Of a stretch of 64,000 bases of DNA, positions 11,391 through 23,125 are shown piece by piece. The stretch comes from Anisus vortex. Its lineage: Eukaryota; Mollusca; Gastropoda; Planorbidae. The stretch's first letter is position 1. Every line of letters starts with the position of its first letter. The notes under the pieces were generated by a model. The model was given only the letters and a program-made list of their open reading frames with translations, did no database searches and was not told the origin of the DNA. Location of the stretch: NCBI GenBank assembly GCA_949126835.1, contig OX421499.1, forward strand, positions 31,208,690 through 31,272,689, in the 5' to 3' direction. The translations under genes were made by a program, and so were the position numbers.

Positions 11391-13257
11391 TAAACTGTTT
11401 GTTTATACAATTAAAAACAACAACTACAAACAAAAGATGATAGAATGCAGTAGATCTATTTATTTGACATTCTCCGGTGTTGAACTAACTGAAATATTCT
11501 GTATGTCTGGCATGCTTTAGGCCAGGGACTGAGTTTGCGTGATCGTGTTCCTCCCAGTTTTGTTAAATGCGGAGATTGCTCCGGCAGGTCCCTTGACACA
11601 TGAAATTGAAATGGCCGTTGCACTTGTCAAATCAGTGTCAGTTGAGACGCATTTTGTTGTCAGCGGAATCGTTCTCCACTACGTCTCCCCCACGGCGTCA
11701 TTTCATTTCTAAGCCCGCCCCCAACCCCCCTTCTACCCCCCCCCCCATTTCGCCATTGACTATCCACTTCCGGAATAAAATGTTTCACGATCTAATAATA
11801 TCCTGATTGATCTCCCCCCGCTGATATAGGAAATAGGAATAGACTTCACATTGAACTGTTTGTGAGGGAGGGAGGAAAGGAGGGTATGCATAAAAACATT
11901 CTTTAGACCGCGATATGTTGCCCTAACCTGATGGAGACGGACAAGATTATTAATGGAGCATGGGGAGGGAGAGATGGGGCGCCTGAAATGTTGTATATAC
12001 AATTCAACTATTGGGAGACTGTTTGCAAACAAGACAGAGAGAAGGATAGACAGGATGTGCGGATGGATAGACGGACATACTGAAAGACAGATAGATGTAC
12101 GGACGGAGAAACGGACAGAAAAGAATAATGTCCTGTACAAGAGAGGTATGATATCAAAGCAGATGTAAAAAAAAACAGTTTGTTACCCAATACTTTTTGA
12201 AAAGTATTGTTAATAAGCTTCAGGGACATGATTTTAAAAAAATAACGCTGTTAGAATTTCGTCCATATATTTTAGGAGCTTTAATATGCCCCATGATAGC
12301 AAAGACAACTATTTAGAAATTAGAAGCTAGAAGCAAGTTAAAAGAATAAGTGTGTAGCAAATGAAAATGCAAAACAACTTAGATGTAAGAATAGTTGGTG
12401 TTTTCAGTCTAACAGTGCATAAACACGTGGTCATTTTTACTCGGCTCGTTGGTGTAAGATGGCAGATAATTAACTCAACGAACGCACAGACGTGTACCAT
12501 AGTTAAGAGTAAGCTTAAAAAAAAAAACTATATATTTATAACGTAGGATCTACACCAGTGTAGAAATAAAGAGGACTCAGATCAGTGCTAACGATAACAT
12601 TTCCCATTATTGGATTCTGTTTGCAGTTCTCCTCACATCCTGTCCAGATTGCCCGCAATCCTTTTCCACGGGCGTCTACTTTCCGTTCCCTTGTTTTTCA
12701 GGACACCTTCTAATGGCGTCTCAGGGAAATACAATGTATTCTGTACGGCCGTGACCTTGTGCTCACCACGATACCTTCCCTACGCCATTGGCTAAAAGTA
12801 TAATATTGAGGAGACGCCAAAAATACTCCACGAAGTAAACACGCCTAGCAAGCTGAAATTGTTTCTCTGAAGAGGGGGGTAGTGGAGGGATGGTCAGCTG
12901 TCAGTCTTGAACAACACTGTCCATCCTGTGTGGAGCAGATAAGGTTTGCCTATCCCGGGACAGTGATTGAGGTGAAGAATGACATTAGGGCCAAGAGATG
13001 TTTCAGTAATGAAGGAATAACAACACCCTGTTTTTCGCCAAGGGAGAAGACCGCTTCCCTTTAAATAGTTTTCTTATAAGCCTTTTTATATTCATCATCA
13101 ATATGCCATTGAATTAAGAACCGTATTCTTTTCAGTTCCAACATCAGACTTTCTTCGCTCACACAAATAAGGAGACTCTACAAATAGCCATTTTATTTGC
13201 GCTCTCTTTACTGCAACTGTACTTAGTACACACTATATTTATACTGCATACTATATC
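11391..13257. other. Intergenic; GC-richer patches without recognised genes
   Basis: Several patches have near-average coding composition: 11570-11760 (C-rich), 12610-12800 and 12860-13065. Open frames of 60-126 codons occur on both strands, but overlapping frames compete and none shows a recognisable domain. In the 12610-12800 patch, CAG-ended pyrimidine tracts near 12626 and 12700 look acceptor-like. I do not call an exon. Confidence 0.4.
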
Positions 13258-13544
13258 CAGGGCCGTATCTAGGATTGTGGGGGCCCTGTTCCCAAATTTT
13301 TGTGGGGGCCCCTCGTGGCCTCGCCTCTGCCTTCCACATACATCAGAAAAGTGCCGTTAATTCATGTTACATTCTGTAAAATCATAAATTTTATGTTGCA
13401 CTTAGCTTGATTGGACAGGAATAAATGCATTTTATTTTACATTTTCAACAAAAGAATGGGGATGTCACAAAAAAAAATATTTCTGTGATGTGTGGGGGCC
13501 CCTGTTCCAATGGAACATGTGGAACATGCCTGAATACGCCGCTG
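13258..13544 (+). mobile_element. hAT-type MITE, family B copy 1 (287 bp, 8-bp TSD)
   Basis: The termini are CAGGGCCGTATCTAGG and, read inverted from the other end, CAGCGGCGTATTCAGG. The octamer ACTATATC flanks both ends (13250-13257 and 13545-13552), a perfect hAT-style target duplication. Internal landmarks are GGGGGCCC near both ends and a central AT-rich part. The same element, inverted, is at 63678-63978. Confidence 0.9.
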
Positions 13545-14030
13545 ACTATATCCTATAAGTAGGTTTGTAGATATAGCCTACTGGGCCATTAGTCAAACAG
13601 TTTAAACGGTAAAGTCAAAATAATAAAAGTTTGATTTGCTAAAAAGATTATGTAAAGACCATGGTTTTTAATTTCTCCTTTGAGTAACAGTAACCAAAGA
13701 ACTTAATCGAAATGATTAGTTCTTAGTTAAAAGAGTGTACATATACTAAATCCTATTACTGATAATAAATTAATAGATAGAGAATATCAAATCAACACGC
13801 TACTTTACATATGCTTAAAGAAGGGTTTTAATTATGTTGACTTTCGGATACGTGAAGATATAAATATATATATATATATTCTATAAAAAAAATGATGTAA
13901 TTACAAATATTGCCAAACGGGCGTCGGCAAAAGCACTTCTTATTTCCTTTAAAAAAAACAACTGTATGAAAATGTGGGTTTGTGTTGTCTCCCTTCCTAA
14001 AAAAAAAAGCTTTCCGGGGATCATGCTAGT

Positions 14031-16629
14031 CATAGGTTCTCAACCTTTTTCGGCTCACCGCCCCCTTTTACAATTTTTTTCCGCTCTCCGCCCCCCAACT
14101 TGTTTTAGCGTCCACACACCCCACCCAACGGGAAGTTAAAGCGTCAATATAGTTTCCGCAATTTTTTTTAGGCCGACCAGATTTTTTTTTTGCTTATTTA
14201 TTATCTTTAAAAAAAACTAAAAAGGAAACATAATGTAAGAATTAATAGATAAAAAAATTACCTTGACAAGAGGCTTGAAAAAAATCAATATTAATGTGAA
14301 TCGTTTGCCTGCTGAGTTGCTAGTGGTTTGTCTATATTTGTTTCAATTTTAATTGCAAAAGCCTTAGGTCCCTACGCTATACTATTTGCAGCTTTTTGAC
14401 AACCAAATGGTACTAGCATAAAATCCACTTTCCACAAAAGAAGGTGATAAGAATGCAATACAAAACTGTTGCCAAAACTCACAGACCTAGAGAAAATGAT
14501 TGATTTTCTCCCAAAGAATCGCGTTCGCTTTTCAAAAAGTCGAGCACAGAATCCAAGTCCCATACATTATACATGTATTTAAAAAGTCATCTTTTGCTCA
14601 CCAACGCATCTCTGTGTGCAGTAGCCATCTCCTGTAGTCCTCGTCAATGAACAATGAACACTATTTATTGTGCCATATAGTACATATAAGTACAATACAG
14701 GCATAGTCAAAGACATAGGGCCTATCTAGAAATTTATAACAATTGGCAAACAAAAAAATATTATATTGAGACAATAATAGCAATACAAATATTAATAATA
14801 ATAATAATAAATTATTTTAAGGTATCAATGCAAAGCTGTCTAAAAAAATGCATTACTTATTTGTGAACTGTTGTAATATTATTGTATTGAGCGATACAGA
14901 CAATCACCAAGACTCTTATAGTAACTAAATATTGTCCAAACTTAGCTCGCAGAGCGATTTTTAATGGCACACATTTTCCGGTTCTGAATAAGGAAAACTG
15001 ACTGTTAAAGCCGATGTTTCTGACACATCGCAGTGAGTTGAACTTGCATTTACAAGGACCACTGGAATGGATTAGCATTGAAACTGAACATATCTTGATT
15101 AATAAATTTTAAAACATTTAACTATATGTGCATCCCCATGTTAAAGAATATATTAAGATAAATATTTGGGCTTTCCAGAAGTACATCCAAGCACTCAAGG
15201 CGGAGTTTTCTAAGCAAACCCAAGACGCAATACTTTTAAATTCATGGACTCCTCTTTTCGTACCACACCAAGCCTAACTGGTTTGATATTACTACAACTT
15301 TCTTAGATGTAGATTTTTTTTTAAGAGGGGGAATATTGGCGATTTAAAAATGGAGAAAGTTGAAGTTTAAACGTTTAAAATATGGGCATCCAAACGTGCC
15401 CATTTGCGGAAAACAATCTGGAAGGAAGCTGCGAAGGAAAGTAATCTGCTATTCTCAACTGCTAGACATTCGCTCCTTTACTTTCAACTTTTGGTTCAAC
15501 TTACACCTCTGAACAGATTTTATCGCGAATCAACGCTGTATTAAGCAAACGAAATGGCCACCCACTCTTGACCGCTCATTAATTAATATATTAATCAATA
15601 CAGTACCGGTAATTACATTTAAACAAGTCTTTATGCTCATCTTCTTTAATTAAACATAAATATTATTAATTCTAAAATAAATTTATTTGTATTATTAATT
15701 TAGAAATATAAGAGACTTATTTAATAGCACTATATTATTTTTGTAATTTCTATAATTATTAATGTTTAAAATGCAGGAAATGTTTATTTACAACTGTTTA
15801 GCGTAAATTATTTTAATCCTCTAATAATTAAATCTTGCTATGAATACTATGCTATTAAATGTATATAAAGAAAAAAAAATTATCAGTAATATTTGTTATA
15901 TTACAAAACATACCTTGTTTGGCTACACTATTGAATCAAATATGGAAACATTTTTAATTGAAGGGAGATAATTAGCCAGTTCAATTTGAACTAATATTAA
16001 TCATAATATTTCTAATTTTTTTACTTTTATAAGAAAAAATCGGCTGACAATTTATAACTTGGAAATGATAGAACTGTAAAAAGTATTTAAAATGTATATA
16101 AATATTATATTACTAAAGAAGTGATATGTATATTTTCAATCATTACGTTAACCACCCAGTTTGTATGATCACTACGTATCAATTCCGCTTAACGAAAACA
16201 TTTATAATTCTTCCGTAAAGTAAAATACATTTTATGTCGTGTCAGTTACACTGAGATCAATGGGCTATATCATTAATATTCGAAGATGTAAGGCGACGGG
16301 GATCGTTAGGTGAAAGGGATAGAATCCGCGACTTGACAGCACAGCCGGCCACTCGCTATACTTGTCTAATACTGACCCCTGCTTCTTGGAAAGTCATTGC
16401 GATTCCTATTTCTTTTTACTATAATAATATGTATGCCTACTTTTGGGGCACATCAGATATTTATCAGCACTTGCGATTACATTACATTTCATCCAAAAAC
16501 TAATCAATTCAAATAGCTGAGGTGTTCAAATTATATCAGGTACGTTTGTACCGCCCACTTGCCCTTAACCGCCCCCAATCGCCCCCGTGAACATCAGCGC
16601 CCCCTAACGCCCCCGTTGAGAACATAATG
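14031..16629 (+). mobile_element. Decayed 2.6-kb hAT transposon
   Basis: The left end CATAGGTTCTCAACC (14031-14045) and right end GTTGAGAACATAATG (16615-16629) are imperfect inverted repeats of the 'CAG.GGTTCTCAACC' hAT type. TGCTAGT is directly repeated outside both ends (14024-14030 and 16630-16636). Both subterminal regions are studded with CGCCCCC words. The + strand interior retains hAT transposase remnants, given as a separate pseudogene entry. A fragment of MITE family A (about 14935-14975) has inserted into it. Confidence 0.75.
14998..15576 (+). pseudogene. hAT transposase remnant (C-terminal half)
   Basis: Broken + strand reading segments resemble the C-terminal half of hAT transposases. 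The 15015-15057 segment reads MFLTHRSELNLHLQG, matching the 'HLNELNLxLQG' block. The 15180-15240 segment begins YIQALKAEFSK, matching the block before the dimerisation domain. The 15483-15576 segment reads APLLSTFGSTYTSEQILS, matching the hAT dimerisation signature 'FGSTYxCEqxFSxMN', with the usual cysteine read as serine. Frames change between segments and stops interrupt them, so no functional enzyme is encoded. The assignment is by motif recognition, not by search. Confidence 0.7.
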
Positions 16630-17120
16630 TGCTAGTCAATACCGTCAACTGATCCAACGTTCAATGTCTCGCACTGTAAATATACGTTTCAACTACTCAA
16701 ACATACAATTATATTCCTCATTTATTATTAAATTATTTATTTATTCCTACATTTGAAAGACGCCGAATGCAACTATTCATGTGCGAAGAGACAATCAAAA
16801 CACAACCTTTTATAATTACAGAAATATTGTTTTACTACCAATTACATTCAATAAATTAATCAACTGTCCTGTATATCCCTGTTGTAAAAGATTCGCTTAA
16901 TTTGTTCCGTAATCTATAACTTGCCAGAAATGAAGACAAGCATATTTTCATATAGTTACATATATCAATAAATTCCATTATAGTATACTATTGTTTACTC
17001 ATCTATACCGTATGTACACATTTAAGAAAACAAATGACATTCCCCTATCACAGTATTTACACACTTTCAATAGACTGTAGACAACATCCAACATAATATG
17101 AGTTTGTCAACATAAACTCT

Positions 17121-17123
<3 letters not shown>

Positions 17124-17163
<40 letters not shown>
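17124..17163. repeat. GA microsatellite with G-run
   Basis: About 15 GA dinucleotides running directly into nine G. Confidence 0.95.
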
Positions 17164-17164
<1 letters not shown>

Positions 17165-17500
17165 AGTTACTTTGTAAAAAGAGCAATTAAAACTACTTTT
17201 TAAACGAATTTCAATTGCTTGCACTTAACTTTATGCGACCAAAGTCAACATCAGACAACCTTGATAGTATTATTTATGATGTAACACACAATTATAATTT
17301 TTAACTTTGCTAGGGTTCAGCTTAATTATGTTCAGTTTGATATTTGGAAAATTAACTTGAGAGTGAGACTTTAAAGTTGAAGTTCAAGAAATGCCGACAG
17401 ATTGCATAGTAATATTTCTAAATGTGGTGTCAAAAGGCAAAGATGAAAAATGGTCAGAAATGCTTTCTTTGTTTATAGCAAACCTTTGTCAATATTTCAT

Positions 17501-17537
<37 letters not shown>

Positions 17538-17538
17538 G

Positions 17539-17581
<43 letters not shown>

Positions 17582-17582
17582 G
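17501..17582. repeat. TAGA tetranucleotide microsatellite
   Basis: About 20 units of TAGA with one GGATA interruption near 17537. Confidence 0.97.
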
Positions 17583-18070
17583 ACAGCTAGAAAAAACATA
17601 AGAAAATGGAGCTGTTTTTTACCAGTCTACCAGTCATATTTCTGCACTAGGCACTCGACCTTTTGACTGGCTGTGAAACTCGCCGAAAGTTACCACTTCA
17701 TATGCGACAACAATCCTTTATTAAGACGTCGAGTGTATCTCCCGAACAGACGCGGCCAGCCCACACACACTGGTCAACCCCAGGGCAGTATGACGTCAGC
17801 TAGATATCCATACTTCTAACATTACGTCATATTTGATCAGATAATCTCGTAAGACTAATTGTATCTCTCGGATGCTGTGTGACAATTTGAAACATAACTA
17901 AAAAGTCTTTCGTCGGAGGGAACATATTAATTTTTTTTTACTGCGAACTTCTGAGCAACTATATAATTTAAGACTTAGAAAATGTATAAAGTAAAATTAT
18001 AGTCTAACATAAGTGTATCAAGTTTAATTAACTATATTATCGCATATTTTCCATATTAGTCAACGATTTA

Positions 18071-18084
18071 CCCCCCCCCCCCCC
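18071..18084. repeat. Poly-C tract (14 C)
   Basis: C14 followed directly by a T-run. Confidence 0.95.
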
Positions 18085-18149
18085 TTTTTTTTCCATTTTC
18101 CATTTGCTTTATATAATTCAACGAATCATTTCGGCTTTAGGACATTGAC

Positions 18150-18512
18150 AACACCTGATATCCCCGTTGGAGAATACCCAACGTCGAGCGACACGTCGTA
18201 TCCTACAGCCTTAAAACAAGCGTCTCTGCTTTGGTGGCCAAACTCCAACTTGAGCCCCCTACAAAGTCACCACTATGTATAGGATCATGAACCGCCACGT
18301 GGAAATGTCAGGTCGCATCTAACAGGTGTCCCGCTCTACCCGAGGTCATCGGCTCAAACTTCATGTCCCATACGCAGCCACCGACGTCTACAAATTTTTT
18401 TTTTTCGTCAGCCATTATACTGTGGAACAAACTGGACCAAGCCTCCATCACTACACCCTCTGTACCATCTTTCAAATTTTCACTGAATGGTTGGACTAAA
18501 TACTTTAAATGA
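18150..18512 (+). pseudogene. Non-LTR retrotransposon 3' end (RT C-terminal tail)
   Basis: Frame-broken + strand segments match the C-terminal tail of a non-LTR (LINE) reverse transcriptase. The first is TTMYRIMNRHVEM (about 18255-18300). Next comes STRGHRLKLHVPYA (about 18335-18378). After the T-run comes SSAIILWNKLDQASITTPS (about 18407-18465), then PSFKFSLNGW, ending at TGA 18510-18512. This is the 'SFFPxAIRLWNKL..SFKxxLxGW' ending common in LINEs of aquatic invertebrates. Homopolymer slippage and stops show it is dead. The poorly conserved 5' edge is set by eye. Confidence 0.8.
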
Positions 18513-20275
18513 AACTCCGTCGACTGTTTGTAATTTTTCTTTGTATTCGATACAATTTTATAAGTAGTTAAATTGTGGATTTTTTCCTCCTCGAACCTAA
18601 CAGGGTCTCCACAGTAATATGAAAAAGAAGAAAATCTCTAGTCAAACATCTAAAAGCAGCCATAATTTTACTTGCTCTAAAAAATGAGAGAGAGCCAGAA
18701 ATAGCGAGAGAAAGTGCGAGAGATTAAAGGAGGTAAAAAGCAGATTTCAAATAAAAACAATTTGCACAACCTAAACAACATTCTTTTCGTAACATAAAGC
18801 CAAGAGTTTGTACTCTATGACAACGTAATGTATCCAGAAAGTTGCAAACGTAAACTTTTGCTGAGACGGTGAATTTGTTTGTGAATGTAGGAATATTAGT
18901 ATCTAGAAAACGTAGGTCTTATCTTATCTAAAACACGTAGGTTCGTTTGAGCAGAAAATAAAAATTAATACCCAGCTGAGACAGACACATCATCTGGAAT
19001 TCATCAGAATTCTCTCTCCCTCTCTCATTCTCTTTCCTTTTTCTTGCTCACACATACACGCAGAAACGCACAATGACCAACTCATACTTAGATGCAAATA
19101 TTCCACAAACAAGCGAGCATGCGATAAATGAAATTAAAAGAGCGGCCTGTCTTCAAACGGGCTTTGAAGAGCTGTGCCGCACAGCAAGAATGAAAAAGTT
19201 GGCAAGTTTACATAAAGACGTGACTGCACCCTGATATCCCAATATCCCGAGCTTCAGGCCGAGCGGTCAATGGTTTTCTGTGTACAGAAAGAATGAACAA
19301 CTCGTAGCAATGTAGCGGTTTACACCTCATATTTCAATTTGATAATGTCATATCATAAAAACGTGTGTAAAGGATTACTCTACAATTTGTTCTTATAACT
19401 ACTTCTAGCTCTCTCAGTTGGTTATTTGTTTGAAACAGAGGAACTTTCTATCAGCTACAGTTGATATTAACAAGCCATTTAGACCTTGCGTAGCCAAAAG
19501 GTGCATTTTTTATCACGATTTGTTTTTTTATTGAGAATATTTAAAACAAAAGTATATGAACAGAAATTTGTGGGCTTCAATTTCATTTTAATACCAACCA
19601 CCACCTTCTCCCTTTGGGAGGGACTAATTTAATTTAGAATATGTCTAGATCAGAATTCTTTACCGCTAAAATCGGCTAATAGTAATTTTAGTAAGTAATT
19701 CATATTCTTTTACATTTATCCAACCTGGCTTTATACTGAGATTTCTTTGAAGGCGACATCTCAAAATTAAATAGTCTACGTACATCAAAGAAAACTATTT
19801 TCAGATTTGTATACAATATTTTTCCGAGACATACATGCAACTCTTGAATATCAGAAATCAGATTGCCTTTTAAAAGCAACCTTATATTTTGAATTTTGTT
19901 AGGGGTCAAAGCAAGTCTTTAGTCTACAAGTCTTAAAAAAAAAAAACACTACACTTTATACTTCAACCAAAAATGATAATAGCACGAGGGTTATCAAGGT
20001 TGAAGAATAAACGAGACAAACTCATACAGTCTGGCCTAAATTTCCAAACTACTGACCTAAATATTGAAGTAAAGTATTTGTTTCGCTCTCAGTCTTCTCT
20101 CTCTCCACACATTTACTGCTTACTCTCTCTCTCTCTCCGCAACTCTATGTATGTTTGTGAGTGTGTGTGTGTGTGTGTGTATGTTTTTAGCATCCATAAA
20201 GTCATGCCAGTGTTGCTACATACACAGATCTACATACACATGGAAGGTCAAACTTGTCGGTATAATATAATAATA
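18513..20275. other. Intergenic, no gene recognised
   Basis: Low-complexity AT-rich sequence with CT/TC stretches (19010-19040, 20090-20145) and a GT run at about 20157-20180. The - strand frame at 19700-19909 has no recognisable domain. Confidence 0.5.
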
Positions 20276-20303
20276 CTAGTGGTTACGCCCGTCAAAATGA
20301 CGG
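20276..20303 (-). mobile_element. Helitron-like 3' terminus
   Basis: On the - strand there is a perfect hairpin, CCGTCATTTTGACGG (20289-20303), then nine bases, then CTAG (20276-20279) followed by T. This matches the Helitron rule of a short GC hairpin about 10 bp before CTRR at an A|T target. The 5' end, which would lie at higher coordinates, was not found. Confidence 0.6.
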
Positions 20304-22826
20304 AGAAACAAATGATTACAATGTGTTTTGTTAAAAGAGAAAGAAAAAAATAACTAACACTATTACAATAAAAACTGTAGTGAGAACGTATCTTTCGGTA
20401 TTTAGTTTTTTTAATACTATTACCAAGTCCAAGTTGAGAGAAATCTCTACTAGCAGCACAAAAAGGGTCCTCTGTCAACTACAGTTAACTACACCCACCC
20501 ACCATCAGTCAGTCCCCCACTTTCCTGCCCCTCCCACCCTTCTCCAAATCTACCCCAATATTTCCTTATATATTATATTCCAGCCAAAATGCGTGCCCAT
20601 AGAAAAAAAAAATCTGACAAGCACGCGACTCAAGGAAGGGAGAGGGGGGAGGGAGCACGTGAAAGGGGAGGGGTGGGGGCGGCCCCGGCACAACAAAATA
20701 GCTCATTACAAAGGTTCCAGTGCGTAATTCCTTTCCATCCATTACAATGCAGATCAATTTTCAAGAGATCATTAACTGTTTCACTCTCCAACTCAGCACA
20801 ATAAATTCTCTATTCTCTGTGTGTGTGTTTTCCTTCTTATATTCGCTGTTCGTGCCAAACGATTTCTTTTCAGCGAGTCTCGCCTCTCGTTGTACTTAGT
20901 TAACCCAAAATCGCTTGTAGGAATATGTGAATTTAGTCAACTTTGAAGAAAATCATGGACTGGTAGCGGTGTGGAATTTAAGCACAGATGTCTTGCTCTG
21001 ACACTTGCATGCAATCTGGGGATACGTCCTACGAAATGTAGACAAAAAAATCCTTCACACCCCAATGACATCAGGAATTTCAACCAAGCACTATTTCTTT
21101 CTCGTTCATTACTCAAACAGAAACGTATACCAATGTATACAATTTATAGATATAGTGTACTTATACAAGTTGGATATAGATTACAAGTGCAATTACCTTG
21201 TATTATGCCGCAGATACATATTTAAATGGCGAATCATACTCACGCATGCACAGGTTTGGGTTTATTAGTAACATTATGACTATTATTGACTATATGAAAG
21301 AATTCTCATGGTAAATCATTAAAGTGTTTGAGGAAAAGTACTTTAATATTTTATTTTTGTTTTTTGTTTTTTTTTTTGGAGTAAGATGCTTTAAAAAATT
21401 GATATTATTTTAATTTCTGTTTTTTTTTATAATTGTTTTTTTTAATATTTATTTTTGTTGGACATTGTGAATCTTTAAATATGATTGCATTTTATCATTT
21501 TAAAATGTCTAAATTCACTTATAAATAAAAATAAAACACTCTGAAAAATGCCAATTTGGATGCTCTCTAAAAATGTCACAATTCCAGTTTTAATGTCTGG
21601 ATACATAGAACAGTAAGAGAAGGGTGTCAAGTGTATGGGAGGGGGTGGCTAGTGATAACGAGACAGACAGAGAGAAATAGACAGGGTGAAAAATAAGAGA
21701 CTGAGAATGGGATATAAGAGAAGAGAGAAATAGTTTAATTGCAACATGAGATTACCTTTTAGTGCCTTGCGGACATTTGGATCTAAAAATAGATTCTGCA
21801 AGAAACCTGCTTATTTAAAACTCCTTTTCAGTTTAATTTGACATTTCAAAAAGTTTACAAAGGCAGTTTGTATAAAAGAATCGGCTGTTTTGTTTCAAAC
21901 TAGTCTATTTTAAGCGACTTTTAAATTACAATATTGCCGTCATATTGTTAACTTTGATAAGACCTTGAAGGTAACTCTTTCTCGTAAACTTTATCATAAC
22001 TAGGACTGGCAAATATCAACTTTCACCTGTTTAGATTCACCCGATTTGCTTTAGATTTGTAAATGGACAGAAATAGTATCATTCATTAGCAAGTGGGATT
22101 GAACTATCTATGTATAAACAGTGGCTACTAAAAGCTGTTATCCTTTCTCCGAGTTTAAAATAAAAAGAATTTACGCCATTGCTTAGGGCAATCTAGTAAC
22201 TTTAAAAGGAACAAGGAAAATCAGATTTCACCTAGAATCTAGAATTTCGAGCTAATTTGAAGGAAAAAAAAGTCTAATTGAGTTTTTGTATGCAATATTC
22301 CTATCTTTATTCCTAGAGACGTCGACTCAATACTATTATACGAATAATTTCCCAGTCTACCGTAAAATGGAGGATTTTAGAAATAAAAAGAAAACTTGTT
22401 TTTAATAGGTTTTTATTCGTGTGTTTTTTGTGATTCTTTTCTTAGTAGATATATTAATATTACTGTATTCGTTCAAATGGTATTAAATTGTGAAATTCCG
22501 TAATTTTTTTGGATAAACCACTAGTTTGTATAAATTTATTTTACATTGAACAAATTGTATTTGTTTTCACAACTCGAGAATTTGTAAAATATTTACGTAG
22601 TTTCTACGAATGCGACTGTGAAATACTCAGCTATTTCATCGAATTTTGGACCTTAATTCGATTTCATTAAAACACCGCCCACCACCCCAAAACCTAAAAG
22701 TAATGCGCTTAGGTAACTCTGGTCAGACCCGATAATGAATCATCATCAAGTTTTCTTATGTTATGCTCTGAATGTAGACGATAAATATAGTATAGTAGTT
22801 ATTCCATGGGCAAATGATCTATCTTG
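20304..22826. other. Intergenic, no gene recognised
   Basis: A purine-rich, GC-richer patch at 20625-20690 gives competing open frames on both strands. It is low complexity rather than coding. AT-rich homopolymer runs dominate 21340-21530. No RNA gene or exon was recognised. Confidence 0.5.
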
Positions 22827-23125
22827 CCAAAGACTTTAGGCCTAAAAAGATGGACCTCTTACTCTATTCTTAGAACTTATATGTTCTATATTTTTTCCAA
22901 TAAAGCTGTCTTGAATTACTTCTACGCTCCTACGATTGCAATAAAGATTTCCGCTGTATACAACTTTAGATTTTAATCATAATTTTCCATTGAGAAAATC
23001 ATAGCGAAATACTAAACCGAAAGTCTAGAGGACTTAGTGCGATCGGAAATTCCGAAACTAAGTGTTTCCATTTATCAAACAGAAGAAATATCAAAGCAAG
23101 CGGTCCATCTTATTATTGTCTTTGA
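22827..23125. mobile_element. Palindromic MITE, family C copy 1 (about 300 bp)
   Basis: The left end CAAAGACTTTAGG...AAAGATGGACC and the right end (read inverted) CAAAGACAATAATAAGATGG plus ACCGCTTGC form long inverted repeats. The internal word CGGAAATTCC is shared with the copy at 27320-27469. This copy is about twice as long, so it has gained or retained extra central sequence. Confidence 0.7.

Larger units (their letters stand above)
16637..18149. other. Intergenic with microsatellites
   Basis: Contains a GA repeat (17124-17154), a TAGA array (17501-17582) and a C14 tract (18071-18084). The patch 17640-17830 is GC-richer but matches nothing I know. No gene was recognised. Confidence 0.5.
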
